A stretch of 64,000 nt of DNA, taken from NCBI RefSeq assembly GCF_001577755.1, contig NZ_CP010776.1:1116001-1180000 (forward strand). Reading direction: 5' to 3'. The notes beneath the pieces are model-generated. The model worked only from the letters and a program-made list of their open reading frames with translations. It had not been told where the DNA came from and searched no databases. This document shows, one piece after another, positions 53,613-63,033 of this stretch. How positions within the stretch are numbered: position 1 is the first letter of the stretch; every line of letters starts with the position of its first letter. The position numbers and the translations under genes are program-made. Source of the stretch: Rufibacter sp. DG15C. Its GTDB lineage: Bacteria > Bacteroidota > Bacteroidia > Cytophagales > Hymenobacteraceae.

Positions 53613-54635
53613 TTAGTAGCTCCAAAGGCTATACTCAAACTCAATCAGTTCTTCCATGGCTTGCTGAGCAGCCAAAAGGCCTTTCTTGCCAGAACCGTAA
53701 ACCTCGTCTAAGCGCTCGTTACCTACGTTAGATACTTTGGTGATGTAAGAGCTAAACAACCATAGGTCAAATGCATCTGACAAGTTCTTGTGCTGGGCAT
53801 CATTCTGTTGGTTGAACCAAAGCGCCTCGTCTGGATGCGCCTTGAATACTTTAGCTAACTCACTGTATTTGAAAGAAGCAGCAGGCTTCTCAATTCCAAG
53901 CGCATTGTACTTTGATGGAACTGTAATGCTGATAGCCTGAATGTCATGATATAGGCGTGAACGCTTTTTATCAAAAATCACATCCTCTTTCAATTCCATT
54001 TGATACAACTGGTTCGCGAAAAGCTCATTAGAAGCAGTCATTGGCGCAGCAGCAGCGGCAGTTTTACCACCTTTGGCTGGAGTTGCAGGAGCTCCCCAAC
54101 CATCATCAGTGGCAACGTCAGCAGTACCAAAACCAGCTTTTTTCTCTTCTTCAGTTAAGGCGGTGGCACCACCTTGGTCAGGAGAGATTGCGGCCAAAAA
54201 CTCTTGAGGAGTGATTGGTCTGTTTAAGCTGTCAGTGGCATAAGGCTGTAACTCACCACGCTTTACTGCATCTACAATAAGCTTAGTGATTTCTTTCCCT
54301 GGTGAGAACATTGGCTTGTTCTGCTTCTCACGCAAGTCTATCAAACGCCAAACTGTTTTCTTGAACATCACATCTGATGCTGGAATTGGTCTAGCCGAAG
54401 GATTTGCCGAGTCAGATTTTGCCAGTAATTGTTGGGATCTCTGGGATGCAGCTGCCTCTTGTTGTTGTCTTGCCAACTCCTCCTGACGAGCCTTCTCCTG
54501 AGCTGCAGTAGCTGCAGATGATTTGGCTGTAGTAGTAGTTGTCTTCTTTTTAGTGGTAGTGGTTCTTTTTTGAGCCACAGATACCACTGGTAAGCTCAAC
54601 AAACCCGCTAAACCCAAAACAATTAACTTTTTCAT
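53613..54635 (-). CDS. gldN: Gliding motility / T9SS protein GldN
   Basis: 340 aa. Signal peptide 1-21 (VLGLAGLLSLPVVSVA), then a Thr/Lys-rich stretch and an Ala/Gln/Glu-rich segment (about 22-80). The GldN domain starts near SDVMFKKTVWRLIDLREKQN, with FNQQNDAQHKNLSDAFDLWLFSSYITKVSN-type C-terminus (in part: LSDAFDLWLFSSYI). With GldK it forms the periplasmic ring of T9SS. Last gene of the gldKLMN cluster. Confidence 0.95.
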   Translation of the reverse strand: MKKLIVLGLAGLLSLPVVSVAQKRTTTTKKKTTTTTAKSSAATAAQEKARQEELARQQQEAAASQRSQQLLAKSDSANPSARPIPASDVMFKKTVWRLIDLREKQNKPMFSPGKEITKLIVDAVKRGELQPYATDSLNRPITPQEFLAAISPDQGGATALTEEEKKAGFGTADVATDDGWGAPATPAKGGKTAAAAAPMTASNELFANQLYQMELKEDVIFDKKRSRLYHDIQAISITVPSKYNALGIEKPAASFKYSELAKVFKAHPDEALWFNQQNDAQHKNLSDAFDLWLFSSYITKVSNVGNERLDEVYGSGKKGLLAAQQAMEELIEFEYSLWSY

Positions 54636-54657
54636 GGTACTAGGGAAAATAACTTAA

Positions 54658-56253
54658 TTAATTAAGTGCAAACGTCATGCTCATTCCGTTTGACGGAACC
54701 GTTTCTTGCTGGTCACGGTAGTTCATTCTACGAACTTCCTTCACCTCAATAGCGATACGGTCACCCGGACGCGCCTTAGACGCAAGACCAGTAATGTTTA
54801 CAGATGGGCCATTACCAGGTACTTGATCTACTGGGCGGTTACCGCGCACTAGGTACACTGTGTAGTTGGTTACTCTATAACGAGCTTCTTTAGGAAGCAA
54901 GTTTTTAAAGCTTTCATCTGGCACTGCATTCACTTGCAAAATTCTTGGACCTGGCGCTGCCATCCCTCTTACTGGGTCAACCTGACGACCATTGGCCAAT
55001 ACAGCAATCTGTGGTCTTGGAACTGTCTTCACGGTGAACTCTTGTGAACCAATCAGGTTACCCCCGCTGCTCACGTTCAATTTCACTGTTCTTCCGTTAG
55101 GAATGATCGTTACAAAACCTTTCTTCGCTCCTTTTACAACAGTTGCACCAGAAGCTGAGAACGAAGGCTCATATGTAGCACCTAACGCTGGAACTTGAAT
55201 GTTTAGTTCGTTACCGCAGTTAAAATAAAGTGAGTTAATAGCGGCAGACTGAATTTGCATAACAGGCTTGGCTACAACGTATTCTTGCTTAACTGTAAAC
55301 ACGGTATCACGGCCGCTTGGCTGACGGAAACGCACTTGGCCTGTCCATTGCTTTTTAGCGTTGCCTTCTGCATCATAGTTACCAGCGCTTGCCGTAAATT
55401 CAATCTGACCTTTACCAGCCTGTACTTTGATTGGTCTACCGTCTACAGACATTGTAGGCGTTACCGCATCAGAAGAAGCCGCTAAGAACATCTCTGCTTT
55501 GTACTTGGTACCAGCAGCTACTGTCTTAGACTCAGCACTCGCCATGGCAAATATCTTCTCAAACTTGATGATATCTGCACCCACTTTTTGGGCCAATTTA
55601 GCAAGGGTCTCTGACTCGTATTTCAATACTTCAGATTCCATGTGTGCTATGGTAGCCAAAGCAGCTACAATAGGGGTCTCCTCAAAGTTGATTTCTGCAA
55701 AGTCTTTCTTTACTTGCTGCTTGTTCCCTTGAACACGCGGGTCTTCCTTACCACTCATCGCTAATTTAGCGGGAGCGTTTTCATTGTACTGGCGTAAGAA
55801 GGCGGCGTATTCGTTTAGCTTTTTCTCTAACTCATATGCCTTACCACCCTTACCTGGTCCACCAATCATAAGCATGTTTACACGCTCATTGTTCTCTGGA
55901 TTGTTGTATCCACCAGTTTCTTCGTTCTTTCCGCCAGCTTCTTTCACAAGTTGCTCGCGTAAACCATCCATGTAAGCAATAATCTCACTGGTTTTGGTTC
56001 TAACAGCAGTAGCGTTTTCTACTACTCTAACGTCGGCTGGTCTGTTACCAGACTCACCTACGGTTGTTTTAATGCCGTTTACAATACCTCCGTTATCACT
56101 TTTAGTTTTAGTGTTCACAGTTGTTAAACTGTCATCTATAAACTGAAATTTTAGAAGAATTGCAGAGCTTACGTTCAAAGCCAACATTGCAGTAAGAACG
56201 AGATACATCATCCCGATCATTTTCTGCCGTGGCGTTTCTTTTCCTCCAGCCAT
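54658..56253 (-). CDS. gldM: T9SS motor protein GldM
   Basis: 531 aa. The start GGKETPRQKMIGMMYLVLTA with a single membrane helix (about 12-33) is diagnostic. Long periplasmic domains follow. With GldL it forms the proton-driven motor of T9SS. 60 nt after gldL. Confidence 0.97.
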   Translation of the reverse strand: MAGGKETPRQKMIGMMYLVLTAMLALNVSSAILLKFQFIDDSLTTVNTKTKSDNGGIVNGIKTTVGESGNRPADVRVVENATAVRTKTSEIIAYMDGLREQLVKEAGGKNEETGGYNNPENNERVNMLMIGGPGKGGKAYELEKKLNEYAAFLRQYNENAPAKLAMSGKEDPRVQGNKQQVKKDFAEINFEETPIVAALATIAHMESEVLKYESETLAKLAQKVGADIIKFEKIFAMASAESKTVAAGTKYKAEMFLAASSDAVTPTMSVDGRPIKVQAGKGQIEFTASAGNYDAEGNAKKQWTGQVRFRQPSGRDTVFTVKQEYVVAKPVMQIQSAAINSLYFNCGNELNIQVPALGATYEPSFSASGATVVKGAKKGFVTIIPNGRTVKLNVSSGGNLIGSQEFTVKTVPRPQIAVLANGRQVDPVRGMAAPGPRILQVNAVPDESFKNLLPKEARYRVTNYTVYLVRGNRPVDQVPGNGPSVNITGLASKARPGDRIAIEVKEVRRMNYRDQQETVPSNGMSMTFALN

Positions 56254-56313
56254 ATAATCCTTGTGTCTAGTTTTTTAGTTAAACTATTGGTTTAATAATA
56301 GGATTGGCAGAGA

Positions 56314-57108
56314 TTAACCTCTCATTGCGTTAAGCATGTTGCCATACACATTGTTCAATGAGTGAAGGTTCTTAGTTAAGTTAGTAACCTCCGTTTTGAA
56401 CTGCTCTGTATCGCGGCTTGCTTCTGTCAAATTCTCCATAGCCATAGTCAAGCTACCATAGAATTTGTTCATTGACTTCAAGTGGTTGTTGGCGTCTTGC
56501 AACTCCATTTCATACACAGCGTTCAATGCACCCAAATTCTTGGTGATGTTCTGAACTTGCATATGGTATTCTTGTGTGTCTGTAGTTGATTTTGCCATGT
56601 GAGAAACAGCTTCAACCGTCGCACCGTATGCTTCGTTGATTTTGTCTAATGACGTAGCAGCTGTTCTTACGCGAGAAGTGTATTCGTTTGTAGCGATAGT
56701 AGCATCTGACAAATCAGACATCTGAGCAGCAGTTTCGCTCAATCTGTTCAAGCCTTGGCCTAAGGTGTTGATCGTAGCAGGCGTCACGTTAGCATCACGC
56801 AGCATTTTATCTAAGTCACCAGTTAAAGAACCTTCGCTAGACTTAGAGGCAACCGTAGGAAGTGGACCATCATAGTCATCACGCAATTGAGGATATACAC
56901 GCTCCCAAGCTGGCTCATGAGCGGCTGGTTGGAATGCACTTAAGAAGAAGATAACGGCCTCAGTTCCCAATCCTACCATTAGCATAATATCTGCTGGGCC
57001 AATGTGCAAGATTTTAAACAATGCACCTAGGATTACGATTGCGGCACCAATACCATAAATTTTGGGCATTAAACCATCCCAGAACCAGTGACCTTTTGAT
57101 TTGCTCAT
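56314..57108 (-). CDS. gldL: T9SS motor protein GldL
   Basis: 264 aa. Two membrane helices (about 14-30 and 35-58; IYGIGAAIVILGALFKILH, IMLMVGLGTEAVIFFLSAF). The conserved Glu in the second helix (GTEAVIF) is the residue linked to proton use in GldL. The remainder is cytoplasmic and helical. Confidence 0.96.
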   Translation of the reverse strand: MSKSKGHWFWDGLMPKIYGIGAAIVILGALFKILHIGPADIMLMVGLGTEAVIFFLSAFQPAAHEPAWERVYPQLRDDYDGPLPTVASKSSEGSLTGDLDKMLRDANVTPATINTLGQGLNRLSETAAQMSDLSDATIATNEYTSRVRTAATSLDKINEAYGATVEAVSHMAKSTTDTQEYHMQVQNITKNLGALNAVYEMELQDANNHLKSMNKFYGSLTMAMENLTEASRDTEQFKTEVTNLTKNLHSLNNVYGNMLNAMRG

Positions 57109-57173
57109 TTTTTTGACAGATTTAAAGTTATTAAGTTTTGTATTTGTTACTCGTCAATTATAAAGGGTCTAGA

Positions 57174-58208
57174 TTAATTCCCGAAGCCAAACTCACGGCC
57201 AGAAGAACGACCTATGTAAATCATTGCACTACGGAAACCAATAAAGGATCTGGTTGAATCTTCGTGTTCAAAGTTACGAACACCTGTTTCTAAGAAATGG
57301 GCAATGTCTTTCCAAGAACCACCGCGCACTACTTTCTCTTTAATAGTATCATTGCTGAAGGTTGGATTCAAGTCCCATACCAATGGAACAGACGCTACAG
57401 AATAAGCATCTTCACACCACTCTGCCACGTTTCCAGACATGTCATACAGACCAAAGTCGTTTGGATAGTACTGGCCAACTGGGGCTGTATAAGTAAACCC
57501 ATCGCTGTAATAGTCACCACGACCTGGCTTAAAGTTAGCTAGCATACAACCTTTAGAGTTACGCAGGTAAGGACCACCCCAAGGATACGTCGCCAAATCA
57601 CGACCACCGCGGGCGGCATACTCCCACTCAGCCTCAGACGGCAAACGGAAGTTAGGCATTGGCGCCTGACCGTTATCTAGGTTGTAGTTGTTTTTGTGCT
57701 TGGTACGCCACTCGTTAAAACGCTTGGCTCCATGCCAGCTTACTCCCACCACCGGATAGTCATCAAAGGCAGGGTGCGTGTAATAGTATTCCATCAATGG
57801 ATCACCCATGTGGTTACTAAAGTCTTTTACCCAAACAGTAGTATCTGGATAAAGCTTGGTCATCACATAGTCCTCATCATAGCCAGGCGCACCTGCAGAG
57901 TCGGTTTTGATGGCATCCACAAACTGACGATACTCATTATTGGTAATCTCAGTCTCATCCATGTAAAAGCCACCAATTGTCACCTGCTTGTTCAGGTTAG
58001 ACATACTTGCAGCAATATCCTGGTCAGTCTGTCCCATGTGGAATGTACCGCCTGGGCAGGCAATCATTCCATAGGGCACCTCTTGCGGATTAAAGTCCGG
58101 ACGGTCCTCTGCACCAATCAGATCACCTTCGGAGCTTCTTCCCATACCGCAACCCACCGTCAAAATGGCGCTCAAAGCAATGGCAGAAAACTGTAAAACC
58201 TTATTCAT
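57174..58208 (-). CDS. gldK: T9SS ring lipoprotein GldK
   Basis: 344 aa. Lipobox TVGC (Cys20). FGE-sulfatase-like domain: ACPGGTFHMGQTDQDI, MDETEITNNEYRQFV, FRLPSEAEWEYAARGG, GNVAEWCEDAY, and VVRGGSWKD. First gene of the gldKLMN operon. It lacks the catalytic Cys pair of formylglycine enzymes, in line with a structural role. Confidence 0.94.
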   Translation of the reverse strand: MNKVLQFSAIALSAILTVGCGMGRSSEGDLIGAEDRPDFNPQEVPYGMIACPGGTFHMGQTDQDIAASMSNLNKQVTIGGFYMDETEITNNEYRQFVDAIKTDSAGAPGYDEDYVMTKLYPDTTVWVKDFSNHMGDPLMEYYYTHPAFDDYPVVGVSWHGAKRFNEWRTKHKNNYNLDNGQAPMPNFRLPSEAEWEYAARGGRDLATYPWGGPYLRNSKGCMLANFKPGRGDYYSDGFTYTAPVGQYYPNDFGLYDMSGNVAEWCEDAYSVASVPLVWDLNPTFSNDTIKEKVVRGGSWKDIAHFLETGVRNFEHEDSTRSFIGFRSAMIYIGRSSGREFGFGN

Positions 58209-58265
58209 ATAACTTGAAAATTGAAAAGAAAACGCGCTAATAAGAGTATTCGGATTTTAAGAAAG

Positions 58266-58273
58266 CAAATATA
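58266..58273 (-). promoter_or_regulatory. TAnnTTTG -7 box of gldKLMN
   Basis: Minus-strand TATATTTG, 57 nt before the gldK ATG, in an AT-rich spacer. Confidence 0.4.
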
Positions 58274-58407
58274 GATAACCGGTTTCAAAAATAAAACTAT
58301 TAATTTTTCTTGAACATATTTTTTTTAACGTTCCAAGAGAATTCTTAGTATTTGAAACCAGTAATATAATAGTGTCAGGTATTTGACCACCCTACCCTGT
58401 TTTGTTC

Positions 58408-59379
58408 CTAAAAGTTATATCTAGGTGTCTTGATAGGAGGTTTTGCAGTATTCTTAGATTTTGGCAATCTATAGCCCAACATTACCTCATGTGAAGTAGC
58501 GCTTTTTGCAGCAGCATCTACCAAGGTATAATCAAATGCATATCCAAAGCTTAACGCATTGTCCTTTAAAAAGTAAACGCCTAACAGACCCGTAGCGGCC
58601 TCGCCAAACCTGTAACCGGCACCTGCCCAGAACTTATCATAGAACGTAGCCCGTGCTCCAGCTTCCACAGACGATACGCCCGCGCTCAAGTCATGTTTCA
58701 AAATGGCCGTGGGCGTTACAGAAACTGAGCTAGACACCTCAGCGGTGTACCCTCCAGAAACCATAAAATGCTTTTCACCCGTCACTGTGCTTCTCTCGTC
58801 CCCGCGGTCCCTGTTCTCAAACTCATAAGTAGCACCCAGTAAATTAGTAAGTCCAGCCCCCAGGTACCACTTTTCTTGTTGGTACCATAAACCAACTCCC
58901 ATATCCAATTTCCTGTCTGAACTCTGGAAGGGCACCCTTGGATCTGACTCCGTATTGGGCCTGTAACTTCCTTTGCTCATGTTAGTTATGTTCCCCTGAA
59001 CACCTATTCCTAAATTCCCGTTCCCTAAAGTGACATGGTAGGCATAAGAAAGTTGCGCTTGGAAAACATCTACGGCTCCAATCTCATCTTTCATCACCAC
59101 CAAACCCACGCCGCTCTTCAAAGATGGAATAGGGGTAGAGATAGAGAATAAGCCTGTTTTAGGGGAACCGCCGCCGTCAAAAGAGCCCTCATAGCCCAAC
59201 CATTGGTAACGGTATAAGAAATTAAACTCAGTCTGCCCTTTTATCCCTGAATAGCCAGGACTAATAAATTGACCATTAAAGGCATAGTGACTGAACTGGG
59301 GAAGTTGCTGTGCTGCCAAAGGCTTGACAACCAGCAAACAGGCACAAACTAAAAGGGAGCGTAAAGTTTTGGGCATCAT
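58408..59379 (-). CDS. PorP/SprF family T9SS outer-membrane protein
   Basis: 323 aa from the ATG at 59379 (adjacent ATG at 59376 equally possible; the upstream codon at 59421 precedes the signal peptide without need). Signal peptide LRSLLVCACLLVVKPLAA. QQLPQFSHYAFNGQFISPGYSG is the PorP/SprF start (shown in part: PQFSHYAFNGQFISPGYSG). Predicted barrel. PorP-like proteins bridge PorKN rings to peptidoglycan or act as partners of gliding adhesins. 199 nt upstream of gldK. Confidence 0.92.
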   Translation of the reverse strand: MMPKTLRSLLVCACLLVVKPLAAQQLPQFSHYAFNGQFISPGYSGIKGQTEFNFLYRYQWLGYEGSFDGGGSPKTGLFSISTPIPSLKSGVGLVVMKDEIGAVDVFQAQLSYAYHVTLGNGNLGIGVQGNITNMSKGSYRPNTESDPRVPFQSSDRKLDMGVGLWYQQEKWYLGAGLTNLLGATYEFENRDRGDERSTVTGEKHFMVSGGYTAEVSSSVSVTPTAILKHDLSAGVSSVEAGARATFYDKFWAGAGYRFGEAATGLLGVYFLKDNALSFGYAFDYTLVDAAAKSATSHEVMLGYRLPKSKNTAKPPIKTPRYNF

Positions 59380-59518
59380 ACCAGAAGATAGAAAACGTTG
59401 GGCACAGGTGCCTTTTGGCAAAAGCTATGAAAATGATGGATAAAGACCAAAATTTATATTCATTTTCTAAGCTTTTGCTTAGCTACGTATATTATACCCT
59501 AAGGTAGAGCAAAACCTA

Positions 59519-60310
59519 TTATTTTTTGCCTGAATGTTGCTGGATATACACCTCAATAGCCCCAGTCATAGAAGGAGCATTAGGCATAGGGGCAACAATG
59601 TCCAGCTCTAAACCGGCATCTCTCACCGCCTGAGCCGTAGTGGGACCAAAGGCGGCAATGCGCGTTCCATCCTGCACAAAGTCGGGGAAGTTTGTAAACA
59701 GAGAATGGATGCCTGAAGGACTGAAGAAGGCAATGCAATCATACTTCACCTCAGCTAAGTCTGACAGATCAGAAGCTACGGTTTTGTACATGGTGGCCTC
59801 AGAGAAATCAAAGCCATTCGCTCGCATGAACTCCGGGATGTCCTCTTTTCTGATGTTAGAGCAAGGGTACAAGAACTTCTCGGTCTTGTGCTTCTTCAAT
59901 ACATCAAACAAATCTGCAGCCACTTTACCCCCTACAAATAGCTTGCGCTTGCGCAACACTATGTATTTCTGCAGGTAGTAGGCCGTTTGATCAGAAATAC
60001 AGAAGTACTTCATCTCTGCGGGCACGTCAATCTTGCCTTCAGCACAGATTCTAAAGAAATGGTCTACCGCATTCCGGCTAGTAAAGATAACCGCCGTATG
60101 TTCTAGAATATTGACCTTGTCTTTTCTGAATTCTTTGAATGGAACCGGCTCAATGTCAATAAAAGCTCTAAAATCTACTTTAATCCCATACTTCTCAGCA
60201 ATGCCTAAGTAAGGGGAGTTATCATTTGCCGGCTTTGGTTGCGTGACCAGAATACTGGTAATCTTCTTCGAATGTCTGTCCGCACCCAACTTTTCTTTAC
60301 CGTCAGCCAT
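59519..60310 (-). CDS. hemD: Uroporphyrinogen-III synthase
   Basis: 263 aa. Two-lobed fold with weak sequence conservation; motifs VIFTSRNAVDHFF, TVASDLSDL, IAFFSPSGIHSLF and IAAFGPTTAQAVRDAGL fit HemD. It closes hydroxymethylbilane to uroporphyrinogen III in heme synthesis. hemD next to a DUF4271 gene is a recurring Bacteroidota arrangement. Confidence 0.92.
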   Translation of the reverse strand: MADGKEKLGADRHSKKITSILVTQPKPANDNSPYLGIAEKYGIKVDFRAFIDIEPVPFKEFRKDKVNILEHTAVIFTSRNAVDHFFRICAEGKIDVPAEMKYFCISDQTAYYLQKYIVLRKRKLFVGGKVAADLFDVLKKHKTEKFLYPCSNIRKEDIPEFMRANGFDFSEATMYKTVASDLSDLAEVKYDCIAFFSPSGIHSLFTNFPDFVQDGTRIAAFGPTTAQAVRDAGLELDIVAPMPNAPSMTGAIEVYIQQHSGKK

Positions 60311-60382
60311 GTTGTAGAAAGTAGTTAAAACGACTTTTAGATTGAGGATTCTAGTGACAAGACGCTTATACTCCGCTTGTTA

Positions 60383-61510
60383 CTACACAAAAACAATCAA
60401 TTTGAGCAAAATCATCAAAGGGATTACTTCTGTGGCGCAAATGTACGAAAATAAATGAAGATTTTGAAGCGAATACTTTTTACTGATTGTAAGAAAAGTC
60501 CTGAATACTGTAAAAATAAGCAAAACAGCCACACTTAGATTCGCAATCCAATAGATGGTCAAAGGCGCTGATTTAGAAAGCCCTAAATGCAGAAGCAAGA
60601 TGAGCGGCAAAAATACTCCCAGGGCCAATAGCGTCCGCAAGAACTCTCGGTATTGCGTAAGTACCACTTCGGTTACCCCAAAGATGAAGCCCATCAATTG
60701 CAGAAAGAGATACTTAAAGACCACAAAGGAGAAAACCAACAGTGCGTAGAGGATAATCTTTAAGATTAAGTCTGCTTGCGTCACAGTGAAAAGCTGGTTC
60801 AACAAGGCTAGATCCTCAATATCTCTATGAATGGCCACTATCAACAAGGCAAAGGAGAGCGAGAAAGCCAGCACAAACAGGATACTGGACCAGTTGCCAA
60901 TGGGCTTTGCCAAAAGTCCCTCTTCCAAGGTTTTCTCCTTGGCAAAATTAGAAAGCTTGAAAATACTGCTGAAGTCCGTGGGGAAAGTCATGCGCAGGCT
61001 TCCGTAAATCAAGCCCACAATCACCATAAATAAGATGAGCACACTGCGCGGTGAACTGGAGGGCTTGGTTAGAAACTGAGTAGCTTTTTGCGGCAGGAAA
61101 CTACTTTGAGCGACTTGCACCTCTGGCAATTTAAAGGAATGGTAGTCGGGTTGCTGCAAAGGATGCCAGACAGATAACAGATATTTCTGACCGGGCTTCA
61201 TCCATTTGCTAAGGTCTACGGTGTACTTAGCCGTAGAATCTGCCACAAACACTAACTTGTTATCCAAGAAGACACATAACTGCTGCCGGGCGGCAAACTC
61301 AACCACCGGACTGGTAAAGGCATCAAGTTTCACCCATTGGTAAAGCGCCTGCCGTTCATCATGAAATTCTGGAAGATAAGGAACGAGCTGGTTGCTCTGC
61401 GGCTGGTAAATAAGCCAGTCAGAAGAGATGAGCGGCTTGAGTGGTACAGCCTGTGACCAAGCCACCCCCCACATCAACCAGAAGCCTAGGAGCAATCCCC
61501 AAAACCGCAT
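60383..61510 (-). CDS. DUF4271 membrane protein
   Basis: 375 aa. Signal-like N-terminus (GLLLGFWLMWGVAWS), a soluble domain to about 150, then about 7-8 membrane helices (VLILFMVIVGLIYGS, SILFVLAFSLSFALLIVA, and others). DUF4271 family, unknown function, 72 nt upstream of hemD on the same strand, so a link to heme or envelope is possible only by position. Confidence 0.88.
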   Translation of the reverse strand: MRFWGLLLGFWLMWGVAWSQAVPLKPLISSDWLIYQPQSNQLVPYLPEFHDERQALYQWVKLDAFTSPVVEFAARQQLCVFLDNKLVFVADSTAKYTVDLSKWMKPGQKYLLSVWHPLQQPDYHSFKLPEVQVAQSSFLPQKATQFLTKPSSSPRSVLILFMVIVGLIYGSLRMTFPTDFSSIFKLSNFAKEKTLEEGLLAKPIGNWSSILFVLAFSLSFALLIVAIHRDIEDLALLNQLFTVTQADLILKIILYALLVFSFVVFKYLFLQLMGFIFGVTEVVLTQYREFLRTLLALGVFLPLILLLHLGLSKSAPLTIYWIANLSVAVLLIFTVFRTFLTISKKYSLQNLHLFSYICATEVIPLMILLKLIVFV

Positions 61511-61513
61511 AGA

Positions 61514-62554
61514 TTACACTGTAGGAGTAGTGGTAGCTTTGGTGGTGTTTTGCCCCAGCACAAAGCTTAAGACCAAAGAGAAGCCCAACAAGCAGAGCAA
61601 CAGGTTCAAATTGCCCCAGTAAGAGAAATAGAACACAAAGGCTGTGACCAAGATGTTCAGCAAGGCTAGAATCAACACAGTGGTCACCTGGCTAAAGCCC
61701 ATGGCTAAAATGCGGTGATGTATGTGGTTCTTATCTGGCGCGAAAGGAGAAAGTCCTTTTAATACCCGAATAACAGAAACCCGAATGGTGTCAAACAAAG
61801 GAACAAACAAAATTCCTAGCGCCACTGATGGCGATGAAGGCACATACCGCATCTCTATGAATTGGATGGCCAGCACAGACACAATGAAGCCACAGACCAA
61901 GGAGCCCGTGTCGCCCATAAAGATCCTCGCCTTATAGAAGTTATACCGCAAAAAGCCCAGCAAGCCGCCAATCAGACAGACCGCCACCCCTGCGTAGTTA
62001 GAGAAACCACTGTAATGCGAGGCCCAGAAAAAGAAACCGAACGTGGCCACAATGATGGTCACCATGGTGCCTGCCAAGCCGTCCAAGCCGTCAATCAGGT
62101 TAATGGCATTGGTGATGCCCACAATCGCGAAAAAGGTAAAGGCATAGCTCAAGCCAATAGGCAACTCATGGATGTTGAAAATACCCTGAAAGCTGGAAAT
62201 TCTGATATCAGCCATGAACATGACCACGCCCGTGGCTAGCACCTGCATAAAGAACTTCTTAAACGCCGAGATGGACACCAGGTCATCCTTTAGGCCGCCG
62301 AAGAACAGAATGATACATCCTGCAAGCAGCTGCTGCACCCCGTTATTAAGATCACCGAAGATGGTTAGCGCCGACATGAAACCGGCAAATACCCCAAGCC
62401 CCCCTAGTCTAGGCGTAAGCGACACGTGCACCGTGCGCTGGTTGGGTTGGTCAAGGATGTTTTTCAAGTGCGCCACATACACAATAGACGGTATGGCGAA
62501 CAAGGCTATGAAAAACGACCAACTAAAGGAAAGCAGGTAGGTAACAAATTTCAT
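61514..62554 (-). CDS. MraY/WecA-family undecaprenyl-phosphate sugar-1-phosphate transferase
   Basis: 346 aa with about 10 membrane helices. Catalytic motifs: FGGLKDDLVSIS, NLIDGLDGLAG, FMGDTGSLVCGF and DKNHIHHRIL. The HIHHR motif favours the WecA/TagO type (GlcNAc-1-P onto undecaprenyl phosphate) over MraY. It would start a surface glycan such as O-antigen. Three nt upstream of the DUF4271 gene. Confidence 0.9.
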   Translation of the reverse strand: MKFVTYLLSFSWSFFIALFAIPSIVYVAHLKNILDQPNQRTVHVSLTPRLGGLGVFAGFMSALTIFGDLNNGVQQLLAGCIILFFGGLKDDLVSISAFKKFFMQVLATGVVMFMADIRISSFQGIFNIHELPIGLSYAFTFFAIVGITNAINLIDGLDGLAGTMVTIIVATFGFFFWASHYSGFSNYAGVAVCLIGGLLGFLRYNFYKARIFMGDTGSLVCGFIVSVLAIQFIEMRYVPSSPSVALGILFVPLFDTIRVSVIRVLKGLSPFAPDKNHIHHRILAMGFSQVTTVLILALLNILVTAFVFYFSYWGNLNLLLCLLGFSLVLSFVLGQNTTKATTTPTV

Positions 62555-62563
62555 GCGGTGTCA

Positions 62564-62571
62564 CAAAGGTA
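62564..62571 (-). promoter_or_regulatory. TAnnTTTG -7 box of the WecA-like gene
   Basis: Minus-strand TACCTTTG, 9 nt before the ATG, implying a near-leaderless transcript. Confidence 0.4.
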
Positions 62572-62628
62572 TAAAAAGCTGTGAAAAAGTATCATTACGC
62601 AAGCCACGGCCTGCAGATGCAGTATCCC

Positions 62629-63033
62629 TTAGGAATGCAACACCCCCCGCTTGTTCAATATAGAAATATCTATCAAGTTTTCCTCTACCACTGAGCCCGG
62701 CACAAAGAGAAACTTCTTGTCATAGATGGTCTGCCCAATGTAATAACTCACCCAGTACTCATTGGTAATGCCAAATAAGGCCGGGTCAATAGGCTCTATC
62801 TGCACAGAGCTTTTGGGTCCTACTTGCTCAAACATGTGCCGGAGCACAGATGTTTTCACCTCTTGGCCCTCATGCTCGCCGTAGCCCTTGGAAGCCACCA
62901 TCACATTGTCCAGGTACAGATCGTTGTTATTGATAAAAAAGACGTTCCATTCTTCCTGGCCCAGTTCGTTCACTTCTTGGGCAATGGCCACCGAAACGCC
63001 TTCTACTGCATGGAACTCAATATCTTTCTTCAT
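62629..63033 (-). CDS. Conserved protein of unknown function
   Basis: 134 aa, soluble, with no signal or membrane segment. It looks like a small alpha/beta protein (WNVFFINNNDLYLDNVMVAS, YWVSYYIGQTIYDKKFLFVPG in part). Its first 17 nt overlap the end of lipB, so the pair is translationally coupled. I do not recognise the family; no catalytic motif is evident. Confidence 0.75.
   Translation of the reverse strand: MKKDIEFHAVEGVSVAIAQEVNELGQEEWNVFFINNNDLYLDNVMVASKGYGEHEGQEVKTSVLRHMFEQVGPKSSVQIEPIDPALFGITNEYWVSYYIGQTIYDKKFLFVPGSVVEENLIDISILNKRGVLHS

Noticed and set aside
59467-59482. CTAAGC TTTT GCTTAG hairpin upstream of hemD/PorP
   Set aside because: Only 6 bp of stem and no T-tract; could be chance.
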